NCBI RefSeq assembly: GCF_000003195.3
Contig: NC_012878.2
Location: 6,018,462 to 6,082,461 of the forward strand
DNA: 64,000 nucleotides
DNA from: Sorghum bicolor
Lineage: Eukaryota; Streptophyta; Magnoliopsida; Poales; Poaceae
Reading direction: 5' to 3'
Shown here: in pieces, positions 44,686-55,561 of the stretch
How the letters are laid out: each line of letters starts with the position of its first letter
Numbering within the stretch: the stretch's first letter is position 1
Notes under the pieces: generated by a model
Seen by the model: the letters and a program-made list of their open reading frames with translations, nothing else
The model's database searches: none
Told to the model about the DNA's origin: nothing
Position numbers and translations under genes: made by a program

Positions 44686-45717
44686 ACTTTATAGACATGG
44701 TCTGGTTCGTCCCGCTCAACCACCATTGCCGTGGAGACAACCCGATCAGTTGCTGCTATGTAAAGGAGCAGGTCCTCGTTGGGTTGAGGTGCGGTGAGGA
44801 CGGGTGGTGATGTGAGGAAAGTTTTGAGCTGGGTGAAAGCAGCGTTAGCTTCCTCTGTCCAGGAGAATTTTTTCGATGCCTTTAGAAGTTTGAAAAAGGA
44901 AGGCCTTTTTCCCCAGCCTAGAGATAAACCGGCTGAGAGCGGCCATGCAAGGATTTGGCCGTATGCCGTCGCGGCTGACGACGTTGCCGAGCAATAGACC
45001 AGAGGAAACCCCAAAGATACATTTTTTGGGATTGAGCTTCCACTTGTATTTATTTAGCGCCTTAAAAGTGCGATCCAAGTTGTCGATCAGGGTGCTTGCG
45101 TCCCTGGTTTTGACGACAACGTCGTCAACGTAAGCCTCGACAAGGTTGTCTCGTATCTCGTCGCGGAGGCATTGATGAATAGCGCGTTGATAGGTGGCCC
45201 CAGTGTTTTTCAGTCCAAAGGACATAGTTGTGTAACAGTATGCGCCAAAAGGAGTAATGAAGGAAGTTTTAATCTGGTCGTCTTCCTTTAGCGAGATCTG
45301 GTGATAACCAGAGTAACAGTCGAGAAAAGAAAGGAGTTCGCATCCGGCCGTTGAATCGACCACCTCGTCGATACGGGGGAGACCGAAAGGATCTTTAGGA
45401 CAGTGTTTATTGAGATCGGTGTAATCAACGCACATTCTCCATTCATTATTCTTTTTTCTTACAAGAACTAGATTGGCGAGCCAATCGGGATGATACACTT
45501 CTTTAATAAATCCGGCTGCTAGTAGCCGTGTTATTTTTGTCCTAATAGCCTCCTTTTTGTCACGAGCGAACCGTCGGAGTTTCTGCTTGATAGGTCTTGC
45601 GGTCTTCGAGACGTTTAAAGAGTGCTCGATCAGGTTTCGTGGGACGCCAGGCATGTCCGTGGGTTTCCATGCGAAAACGCTTACGTTGTCCTTTAGAAAC
45701 CTGACGAGCGCGTCTTC
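44686..45717 (-). pseudogene. pol: pol fragment (RT and part of RNase H) of copy 2
   Basis: RT is readable with [12 protein letters not shown] and [10 protein letters not shown]. About 26 codons after GIRPNP are deleted (junction near 44949). A one-base shift follows at FISRLG, where the frame moves from 44845-45654 to 44679-45014. The fragment ends where copy 1 enters its RNase H. It starts directly after the UAG at 45718. Confidence 0.85.
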
Positions 45718-48700
45718 CTATTTGGGGTCCAGGTTGGCCCCGATGAGAGCCGTCTTCTCGGGGCTGCCGTCGACCAGCTGTACTTCCTTGTGCTCTTTGG
45801 ATTTTGTGTTTTTTCCTTGGGGTCTCTTGCTCGGGTAGTTGTAGCTGGTCGGAGGGAATCTGCGTGGCTTGAGCTGTAGTTTATGCCATACGAATTGAGA
45901 GGTCAATTGCTTCGATGACCTTGAAGCTTTCCTCCTTGCAAGTATATGCGGTGTAGACGTTGCCTCTGACGGTCAAGACGCCTTTCTCAGTTGGCATCTT
46001 GAGGACCAGGTATGAGTAGTGCGGGACTGCCATGAACTTGGTCAACGAGGAGCGGCCTAGAATTACGTGATAAGTACTGTCGAAGTCGGCGGCCACAAAG
46101 TTGACGAACTCTGTGCGAAAGTGGTCGGGTGTTCCAAACTGGACAGGGAGCGTTATCTGCCCGAGGGGTACTAAACTTTGACCACCCCAGAACTGAGCAT
46201 CATACGGCTTTAGTTGCGCCGGGGTTAGCTTGAGGGCAGGCAGGCTATTGCGGAAAAGAATATCGATGGAGCTGCCCCCGTCGACAAGCACGCGCTCGAA
46301 TCTGACGTTGTTGATGCAAGGGTCCAGGATCAGAGGAAAACATCCTAGCTCTGGGATTACGGCCCACTGGTCCTGCCTGTTGAAGGAGATCTCTCTGTGC
46401 GACTAGAGAGGGAATTTCGGGTCAGCGATCAGGCCGTCTGCGCTGTCCACATTGAGGCAGGCTCTCTTCAGGAGCTTTCTTTCTCGTTTAGACTCTATAG
46501 AAACTTTGCCTCCGAAGATGGAGTGCACCACGTCGGTGGGACTGACATACTCGTGTCGTGGGTCCCTATCCTGGTCGTCGTCTTCGTCTTCGTGACCATG
46601 TTTGTCTTGTTTCCCGTTTTTCTTGGTGGAATCCCCTTGAGCACCCGCTGTGTGTAGATACTTTTGAGGACACGACATTCTTCCATCATGTGATTGGACT
46701 TGGGATGGAGTTGGCATGGTCTTTCAGCGTCTTGTTGTAGTCTTCCTGGTAGTCTCGCCGTCCATTGGGGCGCTTGACTGTGTTCACCTCGTGGTCGTTG
46801 TCGCGAGGTCGCTTGCCTCTGAAATCGTCGCGGTTGTCGCGTCGTCTATCCCAACCTTCTCGGTGGTCGCGGTTGTCGCCACGGCGGGGGTTCCGGTTGT
46901 CGAAGCGTCCACGACTGTCGTCTCGTCGGGGGGGCTGGTCGGCACCTCTCGCATCTTCTCGGATGAGTTTTTCGACGTCATCGGTATCAGCGTAGTTTTT
47001 GGCCGTGGTGAGGAGTTCGGCGACCGTGGCCGGTCTTTTGCGCAATAGCTTGTTTCGCAATGCTTCGTGGAAGCGTAGGCCCTTGATGAAGGCCGATAAA
47101 GCCTCGTCGTGAGAAATCTTCAGAATCTTGAGGCGCATATCTGAGAAACGTCGGATGTAATCGCGCAAGGGTTCATTCTTCCTGTCCCTTATCCTCTCGA
47201 GATCGTATTTGTTCCCAGGCTTCTTGTAGGTAGCAATGAAATTGTCAATGAACGCCTGGCGCAGTTCCTCCCAAGAATCGAAGGAGTCCTCGGGTAGGCC
47301 GAGGAGCCATTGATGACCAGCCTGGTCGAGGACTACTGGGAAGTAGTTTGCCATGACGTGTTCGTCTCCTGCTGGTGACCGGACCGCGATCTCGTAAAGA
47401 GTGATCCATTTTTTAGGGTTTTCCTTGCCGTCATATTTTTTAAGTTTCTCGAGCTTAAAGTTGCAGGGCCATACGACTTGGTGGAGGTGTGAAGAAAACT
47501 GCCTTAGGCCGAGGGGGGGCCATGTGCTGCAACGTACTCAATGCGTCGCAGGTTTTCGTGTACCGCTCTTTCCGTGGCGCGCCTATTGATGCGATCGCGG
47601 GCGTCCGTAGGAGGGATGTTTTATCGTAGATCCCTGCTCTGATTTACTTCCTGACCACGCCCGCACCTCTGCTCACGGTAACCGCCGGTGTCCTGACCAC
47701 AGTTGTCGCGTCCCGTGTCCTTCCTACGACCGTTGGGGATCGGCTATGATGGCGCCCGCTGGGTCGTGGTGAAGTCCGGTTGCGATAAGTCTGGTCGGAG
47801 GAAACCTCTGTGTAGGAGACAGCTTGGATTCTTTTGAGCAAAGTGGTTGTCTGCCCCATTGCGGCGATCAGGTGCGCTCGTATGCTGGATCGGATACCCT
47901 GGTATTCCGGGGTATCGGGGAGCCGGTCCAGGTTTGCCATGGCGACAGCCACGTTAGCGCTTGGCGTCTTGTAGACTGGCTGGTTCCCGACCATATCGAA
48001 GGCATCACTGAGGTTTTGTCGCGCAAGTTGCCATTCCTCGTCCGCTCGCCGTTGAGCACGATCGGCATTGCGCTGCTCGCGGAGTTGCTTTTGCTCGTCG
48101 GTTTTGCCATCGACAACTGGTTCGTCGTTGCTGACGTTAAAGATCAGATCTCCTCGTCGGGGTGGGAAGACTGGAAAATGAGAAAAACCCGGAGGGTATG
48201 GCGGTAGATCCAGGTTGTAGTCTTCGTCCTCAGAGTGTAGAACTTCGGTAGGGACGGACCCTGTGCTGGAGTTCGTACTGGTAGCCTTATCGTCCGGCAG
48301 GACTCGGATGGACACCATATTGACGTAATGACGAGCTGCTCGGCTGTCTTGGCGCGACGACAAACCCGCCTTGCCGAACAGAGATCGTGTATGCCGTGAA
48401 TACTGGTCGGCCGCGTTGTTCAGACCATAAGGGCAATTCTGGTCTGGGGGAGCTGTCTTGAGCTTGACAGATCGTCCCGTGGGGGTCGACGTTATTGTCA
48501 GGGACGCCCCTATTTGTTCGTGCGTGGTGACACGAGTTGGCCGACGGGAGTCGAAAAAATTTGATGACGCCGCCTGATCAAATTCGCGCGAGATAGAATC
48601 CACCAGGTTGGAGGCTTCGCGAAGTTTGAGGTCGGCGCGATCGAGGGCTTGGAGAAGATCCGAGTTGTCGACCCTCTTCACCCTGTAACGAGGGAGTGGA

Positions 48701-48876
48701 GGTCGGGTGCTCGGATTCGGCGTGATCGGAGTCGACGCCTCTGCTGTCCCAGATTGGATCTGTGTTTCTTCCGAAGTCGTGGTCGTGAGGCCGTCGCCAT
48801 GAGTTGTCCACGTGATCTGGCCGACGGTGAACGTGAGGCCTTCAGCCATGGCCGCGGAAGCTGGAACGATGACCAT
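45718..48876 (-). pseudogene. gag-pro: gag-protease pseudogene of copy 2
   Basis: Start taken at ATG 48876 after the PBS, matching copy 1. The N-terminal part (48876-47644) is open and passes the position where copy 1 has its TAA. Frames then change near 47640-47740. The capsid part is 47354-46686 (WLLGLPEDSFDSWEELRQAF) and the knuckle region shifts frame near 46700. A TAG near 46405 replaces the Trp codon seen in copy 1. The protease keeps MLVDGGSSIDIL (46291-46256) and lacks a few residues near DAQFWG. The frame ends at TAG 45718-45720, as in copy 1. Confidence 0.85.
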
Positions 48877-48923
48877 CTTGTTCGTCGGGAGAGCTGCACG
48901 CACACCCCCTCCTGGCGCGCCAC

Positions 48924-49376
48924 TGTCGACGAAAGCTAGTCGGCAGTCTAGCTTAAGGTATACCACGGTAGTAGTTTATCGGTAGACGGTGCGCAAGCTA
49001 CGAACTTGATGGTGACGCAAGACACGGACAAGGTTTTTATCCAGGTTCGGCCGTCGTATGGGCGTAATACCTACGTCCTGCGTCTGATTGTATTGAATTG
49101 TGTTGAGATAATCTGTCCTAGGGGTCCCTTGCCTCTCCTTATATAGTCCAGAGGGCAGGGTTACAGATCTGGAAACTAATCCTAGTCGGTTACAATTGCC
49201 ATAGATAGTACGATATCAATTCTTATTCTAACCAAATAGAATCCTGCTTGATCTCCACGTCTTGTTTTCTTGCGTGAAACTCCGAGCAATTAGATCAAGC
49301 CTCGAACTGCCTCGTGATGGGCCAAGCCTCCTGGCCCAAGTCTAGCCGTAAGGGTATAGGGGTTTATACCCCCACA
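48924..49376 (-). repeat. 5' LTR of Tat copy 2 (453 bp)
   Basis: TG...CA ends, the same TGTGGGGGTATAAACC start and GTCGACA end as the LTR at 8462-8919, and a TATA box near 49139-49147. The PBS TGGCGCGCC follows at 48913-48921. Confidence 0.87.
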
Positions 49377-49832
49377 CTATGGTCGAACTATACACGATTT
49401 CCATAACAACCAGTCATAAAAAATCATCCATAAAAACTATCTTCTACAATGGAGATTTCTTAACCGGGTGGAGTCAAGAATAGAGGGCTACATAGCTGAT
49501 TTCAGATTTCTGCCATGTTTATCAGTGTCTGAAGAACATCATTGTCACTTTGTTTCGGTTTAATCGTCACCGGTTGAAATTAATCCTATTTATTTTTATT
49601 TTCAGGACTTTTCTGGAGTTTAGCGGATGCGGCCCACAGTGCCAGCGCGCATGGCGCAGGCACGCCTGCTTGCATCTCGAGACGTTCTTTTTTTTTTGGC
49701 TTCGGAGCCGAAAAATTGAAAGTAGGGAGCGGTGGGCAATGGGAGGCACACGCTCAATCTGGACGATTCCTCGTGCCTCTAAGGTCTCAAAAAAAGATTC
49801 CTCGAACCTTTTTTAAGTAATATAAACGGTAA
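49377..49832. other. Unassigned DNA
   Basis: About 450 bp flanking the truncated Tat copy; no gene or element end recognised. Confidence 0.4.
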
Positions 49833-49971
49833 GGTTTTGTTTGGATGTTGTCGGATTCACCTCAATCCACATGTTTTGGAGTAGATTAGGGTGGAATTTA
49901 GTTCAAGTTCCACTCCAATTCACCCCAATACATGTGGATTGATGCGAATCCAACTACATCCAAACAAGGCC
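49833..49971. mobile_element. Tourist-like MITE (139 bp), TSD taa
   Basis: Inverted ends ggttttgtttggatgttg and (minus) GGCCTTGTTTGGATGTAGTT, with inner complementary parts tccacatg and catgtgga. Flanked by taa at 49830-49832 and 49972-49974, the PIF/Harbinger-type target. Confidence 0.72.
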
Positions 49972-49974
49972 TAA

Positions 49975-50935
49975 ATATAAGTGTGGATAGTGTAGATAAA
50001 TATAGAAGAGATAGATATGAGGATGGAAAAGGATCAGATTCGTATGAAATGGGAATATCAGCTTTAACCACCTTTTATTTAATTAAAATTCGAATACGAG
50101 TACGCAATTTTGAATAGAAAAAAAGATGTCTTGAATTTGGTTTTTTGTTCAGATATCTACTCAATTCAACATAAAATACATATTATTAGATTTAATGATC
50201 ACCAATGTGAAATAAAATTAATGTGCACTTCTAATAATCTCCCATTTCAAAATGAACAAAATTTAGTGGATAATATTTAATAAAACGATAGGTCAAGTGA
50301 AGAAATTCAAACAAGAATGCTAGGCAACAAATAGACATTTTTCTTTACCAATGGTTTTTAGTTACCAATTTAATATAATATTAGATTTGGATATATAACA
50401 TAGACAAATATAACTTAACAAATTAATAAAATTACCAATAAATATAGTATTTAAATATATAATTAATCAATCATTATTTGTATAATATTTATCATCAAAC
50501 TATAAAATAAGCTACATCCAGAAATAAATTAACTAAAGTACAAAAATATTTTATAACAATAAATATGTTAGGTTTATATTGAGTTAAGAAAAATACTAAA
50601 CTAACTTAAATCTTTATGTATGATTAATTGTATTAAACAGATATTAAAAGTTATCTATAGGTGTACTTTTAAATTGTCTCAATCCATCAGTAGTAATATT
50701 AAACTAAATAATTACTCACTTTTAAATAGATTATTCTTTGCAAATACAGATAAATATCTTATGTTTAATATTCTTGTCGAATACGGATTTAAAATCGAAT
50801 ACCGAAAATTTTGGAAAATGAATTCTGATAACTGCATTTAGTATCACGTTTGAAACAAATATGAATACAAATTTAATACTGTAAATGGATTTAACATTGT
50901 AAATTGAGTAAATCGATTCAACCCCCACCCCCAAC
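49975..50935. other. AT-rich intergenic DNA
   Basis: Nearly 1 kb of very AT-rich sequence with only short chance frames (for example 50620-50841). No element boundary found. Confidence 0.5.
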
Positions 50936-52095
50936 TATTTGTTGATTTTGGAAGACCCATATTGAGACAACATACTCCTTAACTTTCAAAACTGGACAAA
51001 GTACTCCCTTGATCATTTTAAAGTGGTTCCTTAGATGGTATTGCTAACATGGTAGTGGGGCTTATGTGTCGGGTCTTTCTTTGACTTACATATAAAAAGG
51101 CATAACTTTTATATATGAAGTCGTATGAATACAAAATTTACATTAAAGTTGTAGATCTTAACGCGATCTACAACTTTGTAGTTGATAACATTTCTATTTA
51201 ATAAACTTTAGAGGCTCAAATCTTCATCACCTTGGATTCTTAGTAAACTTTGTAGTTGAAAAACTTTTTTTATCTGAGATCGTTTAGAGCCCCAAATATT
51301 TGTTTTAAATTCTGTAATTTTGATATTCGTTTTTTAAAAAAATCAAATGACCTCTTATGGTGACGTAGTCCACACCAAAGTTGTAGATTTTAACATGATC
51401 TATAATTTTGTAGTTGACAATTTTTTATTTGATATTGTTTAGAGGCCCAAATTATTTGTCCTTTAAAAATTTTAAACAAATTGGATTTCAATATATAAGA
51501 ATTTAAAATGAATATCTCATTGTAAAAATATTATCAACTATAAAGTCGTAGAACATGTTGAGAGCTGCAACTTTGGTGTAGATTAAATTAACATCAGATG
51601 TCGTTCGAAAAAATAAAACAAAAATTAAATTTTGAAATTATAAAACTTAAAATGGATATTTGGAGCTCTGAGCGATGTCAAACAAAAAAACATTAACTAT
51701 GAAGTTATAGATTTTATTGAGAAGTATATAGTATAGACTATATCAATAGGGCCATTTGAAAATTCTAGATTTTTAAAACTATAAAGTTATAAATCGTGAT
51801 GAGCTCTATAACTTTGATATATCTATTCATACGAGCAAAACCACCCAAGAAACTACTTTGAAATGGTCGAGGATGTATCTATTCATATAAAGCAAAACCA
51901 TCGAAAAAACTACTTTAAGGCCCATTCAGTTAGGCATTTTCTGTCAGGAACTGTCCATAATATTTTTAGTCCAGTATAAAAAAAACGAATGGTTCTAGGC
52001 CTGGACAGCTTCATTCCGGCCCAGCCCAGAAACGAACAGGCTAGAAATGGTCGGGGATACTTTGTCCAGTTTCAAAAAAAAAAAAAAAGTTAGGG
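50936..52095. mobile_element. Foldback element ending at the FHA gene promoter
   Basis: The left arm near 50970-51040 (actttcaaaactggacaaag, then gatcattttaaagtggtt and gatggtattgct) recurs inverted at the right: minus strand tttgaaactggacaaagta, then gaccattt, an interruption at about 51914-52045, then aaagtagttttttcgatgg and ttttgct. A third copy of this arm lies at about 51825-51875. The core carries several agttgtagatctt...actttgtagttgat inverted pieces. Boundaries are approximate, the superfamily unknown, no coding. Confidence 0.5.
51914..52045. mobile_element. Nested MITE-like insertion in the right arm
   Basis: Splits the right arm of the foldback element. Begins ggcccattcagttaggc and ends gaaacgaacaggc, whose complement GCCTGTTCGTTTC resembles the start. 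Clear target duplication not seen. Confidence 0.4.
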
Positions 52096-52110
52096 GGATC
52101 TGTTGCTCGG

Positions 52111-52118
52111 TTTTATAG
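52111..52118 (+). promoter_or_regulatory. TATA-like box of the FHA gene
   Basis: ttttatag lies 98 bp before the ATG, followed by a C/T-rich leader (cttccctcatctccgccc) typical of plant 5' UTRs. It is only about 15 bp beyond the foldback element. Confidence 0.4.
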
Positions 52119-52215
52119 TCCTTCCCTCATCTCCGCCCAAAAATTTGAAATCCTTTTTCACCCCCCCTTCACCGACCTCCAACCTCCCCGCGAGCCCCCG
52201 CGAATCGAATCCGCG

Positions 52216-53853
52216 ATGGCGGATCCGCCGTCTGTGCTCACGCTCCTAGTGAAGAAGGGCCCTTGCGAAGGGAGGGCCCTGCAGCGCCGCGCCGGCGCCG
52301 CGGCGCTCCGTGTCGGCCGCGTTGCCAAGGGCAACGACCTCTCCGTGCGCGACGCGGGCGCGTCGCAGAGGCATCTCTCCGTCGAGTTCCTCCCGCCGCC
52401 CGCGGCACGGTGGGCCGCCACCGACCTAGGCTCCTCCAACGGCACCCTCCTCAACGGTACGCCTCTCGTGCCCACCGTCCCGGCGCCGCTCTCCGATGGG
52501 GACCTCATCAAGATCGGGGAGAGCACCGTGATCGCCGTCTCCATATCGATCGATGCGGGCCCGGGACCGGGCCCCGCCGCCACTAGGCGTTCCGCGCGCA
52601 ACGCAGCTGCCGTGGCGGCGGCGCCGGAGGAGGAGGATCAGGGCCCCGCGGTTTCGCGCAGGGCCGGACGGAGGAAGGCCGGTGCGGCGGAAGCCCCCGA
52701 AGGTGGGAATGAAGTGGAGGAAGCTGCACTCCCGACTCGCCGAGGCGGGCGGAAGAAGGCCGTTGAGCCCGCTGGGGTGGAGATGGGAGCGGAAAAGGAG
52801 GAGGAGGAGGAGGCGGCAATACCGCGCCGGGGCAGGTCGAGGAAGGCTGCAGCGACGGTTGTCCTTCCGCCACAGCCGCAAAATACGAGGTCAGCGAGAG
52901 CTACTGCAAGGAGAGGTGAGGCGGTGGGGTGCCAAAACGATGAGGGAAAAGTGGTGGGGACTGGAAGGGGGAGAGGACGGGTTACAAGGGCAAGTGCAAG
53001 GAATGGCACGAGTGGTACTCCCGAGGATGAGGAGGAAGAGGAGGGTGAAGATGCTGTGGCCAGAGATCGGGGAGGGACAGTTGTTGAGGGCAAAGGTGAT
53101 GAAGAGGAGGATATGGTAGAGACCACAGACAGAACTTCACATGCATCAGAGGTGGTGCCGGCGGCTGGGAGAGGACGAGCAAAGAGGAGCAGAAGAGGAA
53201 GAGGCCGAGGAAGGGCCACAAGGGCAAGGAAAGCTGAGGATGCAATTGTTGAGAACGATGAAAATGAGCAAGAGGAAAGGGATATGGCTCATGCCAGAGA
53301 TCGAGAGGGGAGCCCATTGAGGGTTTTGGCCGTGAGTGATGGTTCTGAACAGGATAAGGTGACAATTGAGGACGGCAAGTTGGATGGAACCTCAAAGGTA
53401 TCCATGGAGGATGAGAAGATGGTGGATGTGGAGGAAGATGCGACATTGACAGAGAGGGAAATTGAGGGGAGGGACAATGCTCAGCATGCTCCTGCTGACA
53501 ATGGTGGTGTGGAAGAAGAGGAGGTGAAAAATTTGAGCAAGGAAGGGGAAACTGAAGTTGACCAGGAATTGAGAGAAAAAGTGTCACCAGAGTCAAAGCT
53601 GGATGGTGTTGAAGTGGAAGAGAATGATACAAGGGAAACTATTGCTGCCAGTGGAGAGAAAGGCCATGTGGGGGAGCACACAGGAAGACGCCGCTTGGAG
53701 GATATGACATTGGGGGAGTGGTTTGTTCAGATCGAGAAATTCCTTCTAGCAAAGAATGCAGAGGCTGCTGAAAAGGCGATAGCTGAAGTGCAAGAGAAAC
53801 ATCGGCGGTTTTGTGAGCATGTTAAAATGCTCAAAAAGAGTTCTGCTCCTTGA
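52216..53853 (+). CDS. FHA-domain protein with basic (AT-hook-like) and acidic regions, intronless
   Basis: 545 residues from the first ATG after a C-rich leader. Residues 8-112 form a forkhead-associated domain with the phosphothreonine-binding residues in place: GR at 34-35, S50xxH53 and DLGSSNGT at 70-77. Residues 120-290 have repeated basic clusters (RRSARNA, RRGGRKK, GRGRGRVTR), and 335-355 has GRGRGRATRARK, like AT-hooks. Between and after them are long Glu/Asp-rich stretches. The last 55 residues (LEDMTLGEWFVQIEKFL, then a helical EAAEKAIAEVQEKHRRF) look like a conserved C-terminal helix. Plant genomes have uncharacterised FHA proteins of this layout (Arabidopsis At4g14490 type). I infer a nuclear, chromatin-linked phospho-reader. 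GC content falls from the 5' to the 3' end, as often in grass genes. The best host gene here. Confidence 0.88.
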   Translation: MADPPSVLTLLVKKGPCEGRALQRRAGAAALRVGRVAKGNDLSVRDAGASQRHLSVEFLPPPAARWAATDLGSSNGTLLNGTPLVPTVPAPLSDGDLIKIGESTVIAVSISIDAGPGPGPAATRRSARNAAAVAAAPEEEDQGPAVSRRAGRRKAGAAEAPEGGNEVEEAALPTRRGGRKKAVEPAGVEMGAEKEEEEEAAIPRRGRSRKAAATVVLPPQPQNTRSARATARRGEAVGCQNDEGKVVGTGRGRGRVTRASARNGTSGTPEDEEEEEGEDAVARDRGGTVVEGKGDEEEDMVETTDRTSHASEVVPAAGRGRAKRSRRGRGRGRATRARKAEDAIVENDENEQEERDMAHARDREGSPLRVLAVSDGSEQDKVTIEDGKLDGTSKVSMEDEKMVDVEEDATLTEREIEGRDNAQHAPADNGGVEEEEVKNLSKEGETEVDQELREKVSPESKLDGVEVEENDTRETIAASGEKGHVGEHTGRRRLEDMTLGEWFVQIEKFLLAKNAEAAEKAIAEVQEKHRRFCEHVKMLKKSSAP

Positions 53854-55278
53854 GATTCCATGGTACATTCAGCTATTACTAAACATTGTCCTGTTATTAC
53901 TTCTGTTCTTGTTTTCTTAAGAATCAATTGCAATTTTGCAAGTACCCCTAATATATTTGTTAAAGCATGAACTTTGGTATATTGCGATTAAATATTCTTG
54001 TGAGAAGTGTTGAAATCTCGTGGTTAAATCTTTCTAGTTTTTGTCCAATGGTGAATACCGATTATAATTATAATTTTTTCTTCTTGCAAACAAATTGTTT
54101 GCGAGTGGCAAGGAGTGGTTGGTAATTTTGATTCTTAAATCACTAAGAGATGTAGTATAAGCCTTTTTTGGCACAACTTGTATTTGTGCAGAATTTTCTT
54201 TTATGAGAAGCTGGTTAGAAGTGTATTTTGACTATTCAGTTAATTCCTAGTCTTGTTATTGATAAGCTGCTGTAGAATCATGTTGTTTGGCACAACTTCT
54301 GTTTAATCTGTGAAAAACTAAGAAATAAGCTGTGCCAAACAAGGCTAGTTCTTCAGGGACCCTTTTTTCTGTCCATCTTAGTTTTTCTTCTTCTTTTGTT
54401 TGTACAACATACTTGAACTATGCCTTTTGTGTTGCTGACAAATTTTGTGGTCCTGTGTGCTTTGATTTCATGAAAGTCGTGCACAGTTCACCTGCAATAT
54501 TAGCTTCTGTCTTACCCTTTTTTATGTTGAGTATCTAATTAAAAAGAGCCATTTGTATACAATAATTTAGCAAATTCTTTTAGGATATTGTCCACTGTTT
54601 TATTTACCACCTCTGATTCTCTGAATGATTCAATAAGGGTGCTTGATCTTTTTTCACAGGTTCGTCAATCGCTTAAAGGAAAATTAAGACAAATCTGTTA
54701 CTTTGAAGTTTTCTTTCAGTAATCCTGCCCAAATTATTTAAACCTTGTTACTTTTTACAGTAATAACTCATAGATTCCTTATCTGATATTATCCACAAGT
54801 TTCTTAAGCCTGCCATGTTCTCTACAGGATCATCTGGAAATATTTTGTACAGCCTAATGTTGGAAGGTTTGATGACACCATGATATCACAATAAAGACAA
54901 CAATGCTGAAGTGTCGCAAACTGTAGGTTTATGGTGTAGGCACCAGTAGTAGGTTGATGATCTTGAAAGTTGTTTATTCCATTCATGATTCTGACGAGAA
55001 TGCCGTACTAGTATGTATAAAGTAGCTGAATTCGTTGTTGCATCCAGTAGAGTTCTTCTGTCCTGAACCTCTATATATGATAGTTAACTGCAAAATGCCA
55101 AAACCCTTTTATCCCGTGTCTTAGTTTATAATGCAGATATTTGGAGGGTGGCAACTGGTAACACAAAGTGGAGAGAGTCGAGTACAGTCTTCATCAGCTG
55201 ACCATTCTGAGATTCTGACCGCATATTGTGAATTCAGCCTTATTTGGGTGAAGTAGAGGTGAACATATAGAATGATTT

Positions 55279-55282
<4 letters not shown>
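53854..55282 (+). other. 3' region of the FHA gene and intergenic DNA
   Basis: AT-rich, with no coding frame of note. AATAAA stands at 54890-54895 after two pyrimidine tracts ending cacag and tacag (near 54659 and 54829), so a long or spliced 3' UTR is possible. Nearer U-rich signals could also end the transcript. Confidence 0.35.

Positions 55283-55312
<30 letters not shown>
55283..55312. repeat. (TC)n microsatellite, 30 bp
   Basis: Fifteen uninterrupted TC repeats. Confidence 0.9.
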
Positions 55313-55315
<3 letters not shown>

Positions 55316-55335
55316 AAAGCGCAGGAGGCATACAG

Positions 55336-55440
55336 CCCTATTCACTTCAACTTATCAGCACGGCTTAGCAGCCATTGTACAGTGTTTTTCTCTCACCAGA
55401 ATTCAGCGAACAATAATTTTCAGCATCAGCATAAGCCAAA
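55336..55440. mobile_element. Degenerate foldback MITE
   Basis: cagccctattcacttcaact followed by tatcagcacggcttagcagc and tgtttttctctcac, then a poor inverted half (cagcatcagcataagcc). Resembles a common grass foldback MITE; edges approximate. Confidence 0.45.
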
Positions 55441-55561
55441 TTTTTAGCATGTCTGAGAAGAATAAAGCACACCCTTCATTTGGGTGTAGCTCCATACAGG
55501 GAAAAAACACCACTGGTTGCTGGCCATTTGACACATGGGAGTTGAGAGCAAAGCAGATGTC

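Larger units (their letters stand above)
44686..49376 (-). mobile_element. Tat-lineage Ty3/gypsy element, copy 2, truncated and decayed
   Basis: Same order as copy 1 from the 5' LTR (48924-49376) through gag, protease and RT, but homology stops at about 44686 inside the first RNase H module. Second RNase H, integrase, antisense ORF and 3' LTR are missing. Several stops and frameshifts break gag and pol. No duplication of the bases next to the LTR (ctatg) is seen at the truncated end. Because copy 1 keeps most frames open, this copy is probably older, or was cut by deletion and left to decay. Confidence 0.88.

Noticed and set aside
52158..53632. Several minus and alternative frames over the FHA gene
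   Set aside because: Shadows of a GC-rich coding sequence. Only the plus frame from 52216 contains a domain with its binding residues.
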